From Oscillatoriophycideae cyanobacterium NC_groundwater_1537_Pr4_S-0.65um_50_18 (GTDB lineage Bacteria > Cyanobacteriota > Cyanobacteriia > Elainellales > Elainellaceae), in contig JACQYI010000033.1 of assembly GCA_016208305.1 (NCBI GenBank), positions 186,001 through 250,000 on the forward strand: DNA of 64,000 nt, given 5' to 3'. The notes under the pieces are model-generated. The model did no database searches. It was not told where the DNA came from and saw only the letters and a list, made by a program, of their open reading frames with translations. The translations under genes and the position numbers were made by a program. Below, in pieces: positions 43,334-52,580 of this stretch; the stretch's first letter is position 1, and every line of letters begins with the position of its first letter.

Positions 43334-45679
43334 ATGACGACTATTTCGCCGTCGGACAGTCAGAAAGCACGGAAAAAACCTGGGCAAAATCAATTTTCCC
43401 GTCCTCAAATCGGCACATTAATTATGGTGGCAGTGGTGGCACTGTCAGGGGCGATCGTCTCAGCCTGGTTTGCCGGACAAGGAACTATTAGCAAAATCTT
43501 TTCCCAGGTTAATCAGATCCAAGAGCAGCCCCCACTTTGGCTAGAAGTGCCGATGGTTGCAGGTGGGTATCTCGTATTTCCCACGGTGGCGCTGTTTTTG
43601 ATTGTGCTGATTGTGATGCGCGTATCGCCACAGCCCCGCCCTTGGTCGCGATTTATGGTCGTGGGGATTTTGCTGGCACTGACCGTTCGCTATCTGCTGT
43701 GGCGATCGCTCTCTACCCTCAACGTCAGCACGCCGCTCAATGGCGTATTCAGTATGGGGCTGTTTGCCCTAGAGCTGCTCATGTTAACTAGCAGCACCAT
43801 TCAGCTTTTCCTGATGCTGCGGGTGCGCGATCGACGGCGTGAAGCCGACTGGCTGGCTATGGATGTTACAGAAGGTCGGTTTACGCCTACCGTAGACATC
43901 TTCATCCCAACCTATAACGAGCCGTCATTTATCCTACGTCGTACTGTGATTGGCTGTCAGGCGATCGACTATCCAGCAAAAACGGTTTACCTGCTAGACG
44001 ATACCCGTCGCCCTGAAGTCGAGGCTATGGCTCGCGAAATGGGCTGTATCTATCTGACTCGTCCAGATAATCAACATGCTAAAGCGGGCAATTTAAATCA
44101 TGCGATCGCTCAAACGCAGGGTGAATTGTTGGTGGTGTTTGATGCAGATTTTGTGCCGACAACCAACTTTTTGACGCGCACCGTCGGCTTTTTTCAAGAT
44201 CTGCAAGTGGCTTTAGTGCAGACTCCCCAAAGCTTTTACAACTCTGATCCCATTGCGCGCAACTTGGGGCTAGAAAACGTTTTAACGCCCGAAGAAGAAG
44301 TCTTTTATCGACAAATTCAGCCGATCCGAGATGGGGCAGGCAGTGTCATTTGTTCAGGAACTTCCTTTGTAGTCCGGCGATCGGCTCTGGAAGAAGCAGG
44401 TGGGTTTGTCACTGATTCTCTCAGCGAAGATTACTTCACAGGTATTCGGCTATCGGCGCAGGGCTATCGCCTGATTTATCTAGACGAAAAGCTAAGTGCC
44501 GGACTGGCTGCCGAAAATATCTCTGCCCATGCGGTACAGCGGTTACGCTGGGCACGCGGCACCCTGCAAGCCTTCTTTATCAAAGCCAATCCCCTCACGA
44601 TTCAAGGGCTAAATCCACTTCAGCGTCTTGCTCACCTAGAGGGATTGCTCCATTGGTTCACTAGCATTTCACGAGTTGGCTTTGTGTTTATGCCGCTCGC
44701 CTATTCATTTCTGGGCGTGATTCCGCTGCGGGCAACGGCGGCTGAGTTGCTGTATTTCTTTCTGCCCTACTATCTAGTGCAGGTCGCCGTATTCTCCTGG
44801 CTCAACTATCGATCGCGCTCTGCCTTACTCTCCGATATTTACTCGTTGGTGCTGTGCTTTCCTCTGGCAGTTACGGTCGTTCAGGCCATGCTCAATCCAT
44901 TTGCACGCGGCTTTAAAGTCACCCCCAAAGGGACTCAAAGCGATCGCTTCTCCTTTAATTGGAACCTGGCATGGCCTCTGCTACTTCTATTTGTGGCAAC
45001 GGCAATTAGCCTATGGGTCAACTTTGGCATTTGTATGATTAAGGGAGCTTGGGTTAGCACGGTGCCACCCGAAGTTGCTCAGCAGGTTAAGGGGGTCGGG
45101 TTGGGCTGGATCTGGAGCGGCTATAACCTGATGATGATTGGCATTGCCCTGTTGATTTTGTTAGATGTGCCGCGTCCTAGTCCTTACGAGTGGTTTAATT
45201 TGCGGCGCACCGTCAAGATCAGGGTCACTCAAGAGGGCAGAGAGCAAGTTTTTTGCGGCGTGACGACCATGATTTCCGAAATTGGTGCAGAGGTAGCGCT
45301 GACTCAAGCAGGTTTTCCAGCGCTCGTTCCGCTTCCTAGCCTAGAAGTCCAATCTTCAGATCTTCCCGCCTCTTCTTTCCAAGAGAGGACACCCGTAATT
45401 CTAGAAATATTGGAGAACGGCCTACTCTTACCCGCTGAAGCTACCCAAACTGGGTTTGATGGCGAGTTTCCAACGGTGCGGCTGATGTTTGAGTCTGTAG
45501 GGTTATCACAGCAGCGTCAGCTTGTAGAAATGCTGTTTTGTCGCCCTGGACAGTGGAAAAATCGCTATACTCCAGGCGAATTACAGTCTCTCTGGATTCT
45601 ATTTCGCATTTTGCTGCGTCCCAAAGTCTTGTTCGATCGCAATGCCGGAGTCAGCGCCATGTCGGTTGCTCAGGTTTAG
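43334..45679 (+). CDS. cellulose-synthase-like GT2 glycosyltransferase
   Basis: 781-residue processive beta-glycosyltransferase of the BcsA/CesA type. There are four or five N-terminal membrane segments, then a cytoplasmic GT2 domain with LLDDTRRPEV (~221), FDADFVPTTNF (~269), SEDYFTG (~364) and QRLRW (~402), the D,D,D,QxxRW arrangement. More membrane segments follow, and then a C-terminal region (~630-775) with RRTVKIRVTQEG that could be a PilZ-like domain, which in BcsA binds cyclic-di-GMP; the PilZ RxxxR core is not clear. It likely makes cellulose or a related beta-glucan used in aggregation. No bcsB-like partner is adjacent. Confidence 0.87.
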   Translation: MTTISPSDSQKARKKPGQNQFSRPQIGTLIMVAVVALSGAIVSAWFAGQGTISKIFSQVNQIQEQPPLWLEVPMVAGGYLVFPTVALFLIVLIVMRVSPQPRPWSRFMVVGILLALTVRYLLWRSLSTLNVSTPLNGVFSMGLFALELLMLTSSTIQLFLMLRVRDRRREADWLAMDVTEGRFTPTVDIFIPTYNEPSFILRRTVIGCQAIDYPAKTVYLLDDTRRPEVEAMAREMGCIYLTRPDNQHAKAGNLNHAIAQTQGELLVVFDADFVPTTNFLTRTVGFFQDLQVALVQTPQSFYNSDPIARNLGLENVLTPEEEVFYRQIQPIRDGAGSVICSGTSFVVRRSALEEAGGFVTDSLSEDYFTGIRLSAQGYRLIYLDEKLSAGLAAENISAHAVQRLRWARGTLQAFFIKANPLTIQGLNPLQRLAHLEGLLHWFTSISRVGFVFMPLAYSFLGVIPLRATAAELLYFFLPYYLVQVAVFSWLNYRSRSALLSDIYSLVLCFPLAVTVVQAMLNPFARGFKVTPKGTQSDRFSFNWNLAWPLLLLFVATAISLWVNFGICMIKGAWVSTVPPEVAQQVKGVGLGWIWSGYNLMMIGIALLILLDVPRPSPYEWFNLRRTVKIRVTQEGREQVFCGVTTMISEIGAEVALTQAGFPALVPLPSLEVQSSDLPASSFQERTPVILEILENGLLLPAEATQTGFDGEFPTVRLMFESVGLSQQRQLVEMLFCRPGQWKNRYTPGELQSLWILFRILLRPKVLFDRNAGVSAMSVAQV

Positions 45680-45698
45680 CTCTGAGGCAAGGGACGAA

Positions 45699-45717
45699 AG
45701 CCGTGCGGAACACGGCT
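45699..45717. repeat. 7-bp hairpin after the cellulose-synthase-like gene
   Basis: AGCCGTG and CACGGCT around a 5-base loop. No T-run follows directly, so terminator function is weak. Confidence 0.45.
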
Positions 45718-45762
45718 CTTAGAAAAAATTGTTCTGCCCTGATTGCGTAGAGCTATATGTTT

Positions 45763-45789
45763 TTGAGAAGGGCGCTGTATTCTTCTCAA
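45763..45789 (+). promoter_or_regulatory. leader hairpin before DUF1517 gene
   Basis: TTGAGAAG (45763-45770) and CTTCTCAA (45782-45789) form an 8-bp stem ending 8 bases before the ATG at 45798. It may affect translation; no known riboswitch is recognised. Confidence 0.4.
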
Positions 45790-45797
45790 GAATAAAC

Positions 45798-46973
45798 ATG
45801 TCTTCTGAGACACAACCTCAGCAAATGGGAAACCTGAGTCCAGAACTCTCTGCTGGACTCCCTATTTACAGCGCATTGCGCAGGTTGCCTGATATGTCAC
45901 ATCGCTCCAAACTTCATTTATTCTCTAATCTGCACCTACTCAGCACAACATTGCTTGCGCTTGCTCTAATCAACAGTTTAGGTATCAATGGACAAGAGAT
46001 CTTCTCACGGCAGCTAGGTAGCGATCGCGTTGAGGCAAAAAGCTCAGGTGGACGCAGTCGAGGTGGATCGTTTCAGCGATCGTCTCCTTCCAGAGGAAGT
46101 TCTTCCACTACACCTCGCTCAACCACACCTCGTTCTAGTACGCCTCGCTCTAGTACGCCTCGCTCAGCCACACCTTCTAGAACCAACACGCGGATTTACG
46201 TTGACCCCTATCCCTACCGGACTAATCCTGCAGGGCAATCCTACAGTTCTAGCAACATTGGTTCTAGCAGCATTCTAGATTTTTTGGCGTTCATGCTGAT
46301 AGCGGGCGGCATCGCCGCTTTTGGAATTTTCCTGTGGTATTTCATGGTGCGCCGTGCCAATCCAGCCACGAGCCAAACCGAGGAACTCTCTGGAGCAGCT
46401 AAAGATCTGCAAAACGACACAGTGACTGTGACTCAGCTACAAGTAGCGCTCTTGGCGCAGGCGCGGCAAGTGCAGGCTGACTTAACAGAGCTAACGCTGA
46501 ATTTAGATGCTGAAACGCCCGAAGGCAGAACTGAGTTGCTACGAGAGTCTGTGCTGGCCTTGCTGCGATCACCGGAAAACTGGACTCATGTCTTTGCCAA
46601 CTCCCAAACCTTTAAGAGTCGCGAGGCAGCAGGCTCTCACTTCGAGCAACTCTCGATTGAGGAGCGCAGTAAATTTAGTGCCGAAACCTTAGCCAAAGTA
46701 GGTGGACAAACCCGCAGACAGACGCTAAGGGCTGGAGATGAACCTGCTGCTTACATTGTGGTGACTTTCCTGATCGGCACAGAAAACGATAACCCTCTGG
46801 TTCGCCCTATGCATACGATCGAAGAGCTGCAAACCACATTGCGTCAAATCTCTGCCCTATCGCCAGAGTACCTATCCATCTTTGAACTGCTCTGGAGTCC
46901 TCAAGATGCAGCCGATAGCCTGACTCGCGACGAGCTTCTGGAAGAATATCCGAGCTTGATTCAAATAGCTTAG
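45798..46973 (+). CDS. DUF1517 domain protein
   Basis: 391 residues from the ATG at 45798; the longer frame from a TTG at 45729 lacks support. Layout: a possible signal/membrane segment (HLLSTTLLALALINSLGI), then a Ser/Thr/Pro/Arg-rich stretch with repeats of TPRS, a membrane segment (about LDFLAFMLIAGGIAAFGIFLW), and a C-terminal soluble DUF1517-type domain ending RDELLEEYPSLIQIA, with AAYIVVTFLIGTENDNPL. The family is found in cyanobacteria and chloroplasts and is of unknown function, predicted membrane-bound. It follows the cellulose-synthase-like gene by ~120 bases. Confidence 0.82.
   Translation: MSSETQPQQMGNLSPELSAGLPIYSALRRLPDMSHRSKLHLFSNLHLLSTTLLALALINSLGINGQEIFSRQLGSDRVEAKSSGGRSRGGSFQRSSPSRGSSSTTPRSTTPRSSTPRSSTPRSATPSRTNTRIYVDPYPYRTNPAGQSYSSSNIGSSSILDFLAFMLIAGGIAAFGIFLWYFMVRRANPATSQTEELSGAAKDLQNDTVTVTQLQVALLAQARQVQADLTELTLNLDAETPEGRTELLRESVLALLRSPENWTHVFANSQTFKSREAAGSHFEQLSIEERSKFSAETLAKVGGQTRRQTLRAGDEPAAYIVVTFLIGTENDNPLVRPMHTIEELQTTLRQISALSPEYLSIFELLWSPQDAADSLTRDELLEEYPSLIQIA
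46088..46185. repeat. TPRS-encoding low-complexity repeat
   Basis: Codes for tandem TPRSTTPRSSTPRSSTPRSA, a 12-15-base repeat inside the DUF1517 gene between the two hydrophobic segments. Confidence 0.7.
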
Positions 46974-47026
46974 GCGATTAAAGGAGTTGAGCCGTTTATC
47001 CAGTCAAACCGTTTATCCAGCCGAGG

Positions 47027-47719
47027 TTACTGACTCGACTTAGCCTTTTTTGCCGCTCGCTTCGCTTCTATTTCTGCTCTGGCAGCCTTGGCAAGTTCAG
47101 CATTCGATCGCCAGTTTGCCCGCATCCGTCCCCAGTTGGTCGTAAATTCATCCCAGCCTAAACGACTGCCCACTACCTCTTCATCCCAAGAGGCCGAGAG
47201 TACGCCATAGCTGAGTCCCACTACACCCAAGCCAAACCAGCCCAGGCTGACGAGCAAAACAGCGTAAGTCGGCAGATTGACGTCATTAATTACCAGCAAG
47301 TAGCTGCCTACAAACGTCAGCATTCCTAAAGCAGAGGGTATGCCACAAAGGAGTGCCATACGCCAAACCATGCGGCGACTCACGACATCAGGGATGCCTG
47401 AAGTGGCGATCGCATCTTTGCGTCTCACCCCTTCAACTCCTCCCGATTTCGTAGACACAGACTTTGGCGCAACAGCCTTAGCGTTTCCACTTTTTGCCCT
47501 ATCTGCACCTTTTGCTTTGCCTGGACTTTTTGCTTTATCTGGGCTTTTGGCCTTCTCTGCACCTTTCGCTCTATCTAAGTCTTTTGCCTTGTCCACAGGC
47601 TTACGACTCTTCTTAGGCTCAAAAGGCAAAAGTCGGCGTTGATTCACGCCCGTATCCGAACCGCCGACGGTTTCAGAGCTGTTGCCTTTTGAAGAGTCTA
47701 ATTCTGATTGAGAGGACAT
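47027..47719 (-). CDS. PAM68-like photosystem II assembly protein
   Basis: 230 residues. The C-terminal ~120 match the PAM68/Sll0933 family: VSRRMVWRMALLCGIPSALG and VGSYLLVINDVNLPTYAVLL as two membrane segments, then SYGVLSASWDEEVVGSRLGW. PAM68 acts in early photosystem II assembly. The N-terminal ~90 residues are a Lys/Ala-rich low-complexity tail with repeats such as AKSPDKAKSPGKAKGADRAK. It lies ~50 bases downstream of rpsO on the same strand, an arrangement I recall for cyanobacterial PAM68 genes, so the two are probably co-transcribed. Confidence 0.85.
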   Translation of the reverse strand: MSSQSELDSSKGNSSETVGGSDTGVNQRRLLPFEPKKSRKPVDKAKDLDRAKGAEKAKSPDKAKSPGKAKGADRAKSGNAKAVAPKSVSTKSGGVEGVRRKDAIATSGIPDVVSRRMVWRMALLCGIPSALGMLTFVGSYLLVINDVNLPTYAVLLVSLGWFGLGVVGLSYGVLSASWDEEVVGSRLGWDEFTTNWGRMRANWRSNAELAKAARAEIEAKRAAKKAKSSQ

Positions 47720-47770
47720 AGACCACCTGCGAATATGACCTTAACTTGGAAGAGAATCAGCAGGCTGAGA

Positions 47771-48040
47771 TTAGCCGCGAATACCCAAACGAGTGATCAA
47801 TGCCCGGTAGCGGTCTTTATCTTGACGCAAAATGTAGGCGAGCAATCGCTTGCGCTGACCAATCATCTTCAGCAGACCTCTACGGGAAGCATGATCCTTC
47901 TTGTTTCCCTTGAGGTGGGCGCTAAGTTTATTAATACGTTCGGTTAGCATAGCAACCTGAACATCTGACGATCCAGTGTCGGTTTCATGAACCTGATAAT
48001 CAGATATGATTTCCTGCTTACGCTGTTGCAACAGAGCCAT
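47771..48040 (-). CDS. rpsO: 30S ribosomal protein S15
   Basis: 89 residues, standard length. Reads [20 protein letters not shown], then [40 protein letters not shown] and the end [12 protein letters not shown], all diagnostic of S15, which binds 16S rRNA early in 30S assembly. First gene of the rpsO-PAM68 unit. Confidence 0.97.
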   Translation of the reverse strand: MALLQQRKQEIISDYQVHETDTGSSDVQVAMLTERINKLSAHLKGNKKDHASRRGLLKMIGQRKRLLAYILRQDKDRYRALITRLGIRG

Positions 48041-48217
48041 AACAGTAGCTTGTCCCTATAAAAATAACAATGCAGTCATGCATTCTATCACATCTGCACT
48101 CCAGATCGGGAGGTCTACCAACTTTCAAAAGAGGTTGATAAAGGCATAGATTGCCCTCGTCAACCCCTGAAGTTAGCGAGCAGAAGCTGAGCTTAGCGGG
48201 TCGAATGAGCGACCCCT

Positions 48218-50305
48218 TTACTTCTCACCCAGTTGCCATTGATCTAGTAGAAAAGCAAATTCAAACGCGATCTCCTTAATCTGCTCATATCGACCCGAAG
48301 CACCCCCATGTCCGGCTCCCATGTTGGTTTTTAGCAGCAAAATGTTGCTGTCTGTTTTCAGGTGGCGTAGCTTGGCAGTCCATTTGGCAGGCTCCCAGTA
48401 AGACACCCTAGGATCGTTTAAGCCTGCTGTGATGAGCAATGCTGGATAATCCTTCGCTTCTACATTGTCGTAGGGCGAGTAAGACTTCATATAGTCGTAG
48501 TAGGTTTTATCGTTGGGGTTGCCCCACTCTTCCCACTCCATAGCCGAGAGCGGCAGCGAGGTATCTAGAATAGTGGTGACAACATCGACAAAGGGCACGT
48601 CAGCGATCGCCATTTCAAACAGGTCAGGACGCGCATTCAGCACTGCCCCCATGAGCAGCCCTCCGGCACTACCACCCGAAATCGCTAAATGCCGAGGCGA
48701 TGTCCAGTTCTCCTGAATTAAAAATTCAGCGCAAGCAATGAAATCGGTAAAGGTATTTTTCTTATACAGAAACTTACCATCTTCATACCATTTGCGACCC
48801 ATCTCTGAGCCACCGCGAATATGCGCGATCGCCATCACCACGCCGCGATCGAGCAGGCTCAGCCGCGTCGATGAAAACGAATCTGGATAGCTGTAGCCGT
48901 AGGAGCCATAGCCCGTCAGGTAAACCGGATTAGCGCCATTGGGAACAACGCCTTTTTTGTAGACAAGCGAGAGGGGAACTCGCGTCCCATCTGGGGCGAT
49001 CGCCTCTAGTCGTTCACTCACATATTGTGTGGGATCATATCCCCCCAGCACAGGCGTTTGCTTCAGTAAGGTTTGCTCTCGCGTGGTCAAGTTGTAGTCA
49101 AACACAGAACCCGGCGTTACAAGAGAGGTATAGCCAAACCGCAGCGTGTGGGTATTAAAGTCTGGATTGGTAGATTCTCCGACCTCATAAGTCGGCTCAG
49201 GAAAGGAAATATAGTGCTCTTCTGCCGTTGAAAGCTGACGAATCCGGATTTTAGGCAACCCACCCTGGCGTTCGTAAATAATTAGGTGATCGACAAAAGC
49301 ACTAACGCCCTCTAGCAGCACCTCTTCACGATGGGGCAGCACCTCCTGCCAGTGGTTCGCCGCATCTACAGGCGCTTTCATTAGCTTAAAGTTAATTGCA
49401 TCTTCGTTCGTCGTGATGTAAAAAGCATCCGTATGATGCTCTACGTCATATTCAACGCCTGTAGTGCGTGGACGAATGACTTGAAACTCACCCAGAGGAT
49501 TGTTGCCATCCAAGTAGTGAATTTCTGAGGTGATTTTGCTGCCCATACTCATGAGCACATAGGCTTCGCTGCGCGTTTTACCCACACCTAAATAGAAAGA
49601 CTCATCTGTCTCGTGATGGATCAACACATCGGTGTCGATCGCTGCCCCCAATGTATGCCGAAACAGCTTAAAGGGTCGATGGGCTTCATCCACCGTCGTG
49701 TAGAACACGGTCTGGCTATCATTACCCCAGGCAAACGAAGAACCCGTATTGGGAATACTTTCAGGGTAGAGCTGACGCGTCTTGAGATCGAGAAATTGCA
49801 GGGTGTACACCTCTGCCCCTGTGTTGTCTATAGAATATGCAAGCAGCTGGTGGTCAGGGCTAACTCGCAAAACGCCTAGAGAGAAATACTCTGCCCCTTC
49901 GGCAAGCTGGTTTTGATCGAGCACCACCTCTTCAGGGGCTTCTAAGCTACCCAGCTTACGGCAAAAAATAGAGTAGTTTTTGCCTTCTTCAGTGCGGCTG
50001 TAATAGTAGTAATTGCCTTTACGATAGGGCACAGACAAATCAGTTTCCTGAATTCTGCCCAAAATTTCTTCGTACAGCGCCTGTTGCAGCGATTGCGTGT
50101 GCGCCATCATCGCTTCGGTATAGGCATTTTCGGCTTCTAAATAAGCAATAACCTCTGGATTTTCCCGATCGCGCATCCAAAAGTAGGGATCACTCCGTTC
50201 ATCACCATGCAGAGAATGCACATAAGGACGCTGAGCTGCGATCGGCGGTACTGCGTGGCGATTCTCTACTTCAGCCTTGATACTCTCGCCTTTAACCTCA
50301 ACCAC
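48218..50305 (-). CDS. ptrB: oligopeptidase B-type serine peptidase (S9)
   Basis: 695 residues: an N-terminal beta-propeller with the typical opening HGDERSDPYFWMRDRENPE, and a C-terminal alpha/beta hydrolase. The nucleophile Ser is in ISGGSAGGLLMGAVLN; the Asp and His are expected around LNDPRVSYWEPAKW and GAGHGGASGRY. It cleaves peptides after basic residues in the cytoplasm or periplasm. A GTG start at 50305 is supported by GGAGG 8 bases upstream on the minus strand. The start overlaps the end of the SH3-domain gene by 8 bases, so the two are co-translated. Confidence 0.92.
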   Translation of the reverse strand: MVEVKGESIKAEVENRHAVPPIAAQRPYVHSLHGDERSDPYFWMRDRENPEVIAYLEAENAYTEAMMAHTQSLQQALYEEILGRIQETDLSVPYRKGNYYYYSRTEEGKNYSIFCRKLGSLEAPEEVVLDQNQLAEGAEYFSLGVLRVSPDHQLLAYSIDNTGAEVYTLQFLDLKTRQLYPESIPNTGSSFAWGNDSQTVFYTTVDEAHRPFKLFRHTLGAAIDTDVLIHHETDESFYLGVGKTRSEAYVLMSMGSKITSEIHYLDGNNPLGEFQVIRPRTTGVEYDVEHHTDAFYITTNEDAINFKLMKAPVDAANHWQEVLPHREEVLLEGVSAFVDHLIIYERQGGLPKIRIRQLSTAEEHYISFPEPTYEVGESTNPDFNTHTLRFGYTSLVTPGSVFDYNLTTREQTLLKQTPVLGGYDPTQYVSERLEAIAPDGTRVPLSLVYKKGVVPNGANPVYLTGYGSYGYSYPDSFSSTRLSLLDRGVVMAIAHIRGGSEMGRKWYEDGKFLYKKNTFTDFIACAEFLIQENWTSPRHLAISGGSAGGLLMGAVLNARPDLFEMAIADVPFVDVVTTILDTSLPLSAMEWEEWGNPNDKTYYDYMKSYSPYDNVEAKDYPALLITAGLNDPRVSYWEPAKWTAKLRHLKTDSNILLLKTNMGAGHGGASGRYEQIKEIAFEFAFLLDQWQLGEK

Positions 50306-51227
50306 ACGCTTGTCCTCCCAAGTTAAAATCTTTACCTACATAGCCTAACGAAATCCAGCCTTCAACCGGAGACGTAATATAGACCCAACGCCTTATGCCT
50401 TCAGGAGTTTCGTTTGTTTGAGTATTGCGTGTGAACTGAAATGAGTAAGTTCCAACGGGAATAGTCGTGATGTACGTATTGCCCATCACAGATGGCTCAC
50501 TCCGCACAATCAGCCCGTAAGACGGCAAAACATCACAGCTCACGGTTGTGACTTGAGCATCAGAGTTTGGGGTATTGGGTGATGGGGTAGTGGGTAGTGG
50601 GGTAGAAGTGCGGGTGGTGGAACGAAGGTTAGGCAAATTCGGCTCAGGGAAGGCATTCGTTTCTTGCTGGCGCGATCGCTCTTCTGAAATATCCGGCCTT
50701 ACAGCATCAGACTCCGCAGCATCCGACATAGCAGCTCGACCAGCAGAGCGATGGGTTTCTCTAACAGAGGCTCTTACAGATCTGGGTTGCGTCTCATTAG
50801 TCTCATTAGAAGGAGCATCTATCTGAGATGTGGCTGCTTCCGAGTCGTTACAGGGCACATTGGGCATGAGATACCGCGCTTCTATCCATCCCACAACAGG
50901 TTGGTTAATCCTGGCCCATCCCGTTCCAGTGCCCAAGACTTCTAGCCGCACTGTTTGCGCCATCGGTAAAATACCCCGTGAGGCACTATCCAGATTCGGC
51001 TGTTCATAGATTCCTGTTATGGCGTTGGTCTGACGGCAGCCACTATCAAAGTTTTGGGCTAGATGGTTTTGCGCTAGGTAAACAGATGGAGAGAGGGGGT
51101 ACTTTGCAGGGGCAGATGCGATCGCCCTGTCTCCCCATGAGCCAATGAATAACTCGATGCTTCCTATAACGCTATACACAGCTCCATAACCCAGTAAAGT
51201 CAACAATCGCGGCTTGCTTGCACCCAT
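50298..51227 (-). CDS. SH3-domain protein, secreted or membrane-bound
   Basis: 309 residues from the ATG at 51227, chosen because AGGG lies upstream at normal spacing; an ATG six codons earlier is possible. An N-terminal hydrophobic segment (LLGYGAVYSVIGSIELFIGS) is followed by a first bacterial SH3-like domain (~55-110, ending GWARINQPVVGWIEARYL), a Ser/Thr/Pro/Arg-rich linker with NPN/TPLPTTPSPNTPNS-type low complexity, and a second SH3-like domain (~235-305, YGLIVRSEPSVMGNTYITT). It probably binds cell-wall or surface ligands. Overlaps the oligopeptidase B gene. Confidence 0.75.
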   Translation of the reverse strand: MGASKPRLLTLLGYGAVYSVIGSIELFIGSWGDRAIASAPAKYPLSPSVYLAQNHLAQNFDSGCRQTNAITGIYEQPNLDSASRGILPMAQTVRLEVLGTGTGWARINQPVVGWIEARYLMPNVPCNDSEAATSQIDAPSNETNETQPRSVRASVRETHRSAGRAAMSDAAESDAVRPDISEERSRQQETNAFPEPNLPNLRSTTRTSTPLPTTPSPNTPNSDAQVTTVSCDVLPSYGLIVRSEPSVMGNTYITTIPVGTYSFQFTRNTQTNETPEGIRRWVYITSPVEGWISLGYVGKDFNLGGQACG

Positions 51228-51360
51228 ATCAACCCTACCCATCACCCACTCATGGATTTAATGCGTAAGGATAATAGCACAGCAGCCAGGAATCGTAGCC
51301 ACATCAAGATACTCTAGAATTTCTTTATAGAGATACCGCAACTCTATAGAACCCGATTGA

Positions 51361-51366
51361 AGGAGG
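51361..51366 (+). promoter_or_regulatory. ribosome-binding site deciding a GTG start
   Basis: AGGAGG ends 7 bases before the GTG at 51374, which therefore, and not the ATG at 51379 in another frame, starts the YciI-like gene. Confidence 0.75.
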
Positions 51367-51373
51367 TTAGGTT

Positions 51374-51640
51374 GTGCCATGGTTTGTCAAGATTGAAAAA
51401 GGTATTGTGGATAAATCTACCTTTGACCAATTCGTTCCCGCCCATAGAGACTACGTTAAAACCCTGATCGTTCAAGGTCATGAGGCAAAGTCAGGCTACT
51501 GGGCAGAATTGGGAGGTGGAATGCTCCTATTCAAAGCTAAAAATTTAGAAGAGGCAAAGGCAATCGTCGGTCAAGATCCACTGGTTCAAAACGGCTGCGT
51601 AGATTACCACCTACATGAATGGCGCATCGTTGTTGAATAG
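51374..51640 (+). CDS. YciI-like protein
   Basis: 88 residues of the dimeric alpha-beta barrel YciI-like family. It has a His-Asp-type active-site pattern (FDQFVPAHRDYVKTLI) and EEAKAIVGQDPLVQNGCVDY. Members are proposed small enzymes or binding proteins; no definite reaction is known. The GTG start is supported by AGGAGG at 51361-51366. It is followed by smpB after ~55 bases, so the two may be co-transcribed. Confidence 0.82.
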   Translation: MPWFVKIEKGIVDKSTFDQFVPAHRDYVKTLIVQGHEAKSGYWAELGGGMLLFKAKNLEEAKAIVGQDPLVQNGCVDYHLHEWRIVVE

Positions 51641-51694
51641 GCGATCGCTTACGCCTCACTGTTTCACTAATCCATTATTCACCTGCAATTTCCT

Positions 51695-52162
51695 ATGAGC
51701 GAAAATGATGACGGCTATAAAATAGTTGCCGATAACCGCCAAGCCCGATTCCAATATGAAATTTTGGAAACCTATGAAGTGGGAGTTGAGCTAAGAGGAA
51801 CAGAGGTCAAATCTATTCGGCAAGGTAAAGCCAACTTGAGAGATGGCTATGCGCTCATTCGCAATGGCGAAGCATGGCTACATAATGTCCATATCTCTCC
51901 CCACCAAAGTACCATCCAAGCCTACAACCATGAGCCGCGCCGTACCCGTAAGCTACTGCTGCACCAGCAAGAAATTCGTAAGTTAATCGGTCAAGTCGAA
52001 CAGCAAGGACTGACGCTTGTACCGCTCAAAATGTATTTGAAGCGCGGCTGGGTCAAGTTGACGCTGGCTCTGGTTCGAGGCAAAAAGCTGCATGATAAGC
52101 GAGAAGATTTGAAGCGCAAGCAAGATAAGCGGGAAATGGAACGAATGATCAAAAACAATTGA
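51695..52162 (+). CDS. smpB: SsrA-binding protein SmpB
   Basis: 155 residues. Contains [58 protein letters not shown], and the basic C-terminal tail [11 protein letters not shown]. SmpB binds tmRNA and brings it to stalled ribosomes; it is universal and single-copy. No ssrA (tmRNA) gene was recognised in the window. Confidence 0.95.
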   Translation: MSENDDGYKIVADNRQARFQYEILETYEVGVELRGTEVKSIRQGKANLRDGYALIRNGEAWLHNVHISPHQSTIQAYNHEPRRTRKLLLHQQEIRKLIGQVEQQGLTLVPLKMYLKRGWVKLTLALVRGKKLHDKREDLKRKQDKREMERMIKNN

Positions 52163-52298
52163 GTAATCTTTAGGAATTGCGGACCTATCAAAGCGTTTTG
52201 ATGATTCGTTGTCTAGGCTAAATTCATCCCCGATCCCAAGAAATTCCCTTCATTGCAGCGATCGCCAGATTCTATAGCCATAGCCACTTTACTTAAGA

Positions 52299-52335
52299 AG
52301 TTTTGGGTGGCGCGCTAAGCGCGCCACCCAAAACT
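52299..52335. repeat. perfect hairpin, GCGC-N3-GCGC core (element D)
   Basis: Symmetric around base 52317: AGTTTTGGGTGGCGCGC, centre TAA, then the complementary arm to ACT at 52335. A 17-bp stem. Confidence 0.85.
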
Positions 52336-52400
52336 GTGTTTGTCCTAACCTCGCTGTCCACCGCTATAAGTCCATTTACCCGACTGAATGTAAAGAAATA

Positions 52401-52430
52401 TTGCGAAAATTCAACAGCTAATGTTATAGT
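52401..52430 (+). promoter_or_regulatory. candidate promoter for small RNA
   Basis: TTGCGA (52401-52406) and TATAGT (52425-52430), 18-base spacing, resemble -35 and -10 elements. Predicted start near 52437. Confidence 0.4.
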
Positions 52431-52436
52431 TCTTAA

Positions 52437-52580
52437 CACGAGGTGTAGAAGTCATGCTAAAGCAATAAGCGTCAAAAGCCTGTTTTGTATGTCCTCCATC
52501 GTGATCCTCTGTAAGTATTGGGTCATCTCCTCCCAACACAGCGAGTTCAGCCAGCCCGAAATAAAGGCTGGTTTTTATTT
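52437..52580 (+). ncRNA. candidate small RNA with terminator
   Basis: The stretch from a plausible promoter start to an intrinsic terminator is about 140 bases with no credible gene. Before the terminator is a small hairpin (TTGGG and CCCAA, ~52519-52536) whose loop displays TCTCCT, a sequence able to pair with ribosome-binding sites, as seen in some cyanobacterial regulatory RNAs. A short frame inside (52490-52612) is not supported. Unverified inference. Confidence 0.35.
52551..52580 (+). terminator. intrinsic terminator
   Basis: CCAGCC (52551-52556) and GGCTGG (52566-52571), extended by one G-C/A-T pair, followed by TTTTTATTT. A strong plus-strand terminator 390 bases after smpB; it may end a read-through transcript or the candidate small RNA. 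Confidence 0.8.

Noticed and set aside
43225-43491. 88-codon frame overlapping the cellulose-synthase-like start
   Set aside because: Overlaps a strong gene in another frame and looks non-protein-like.
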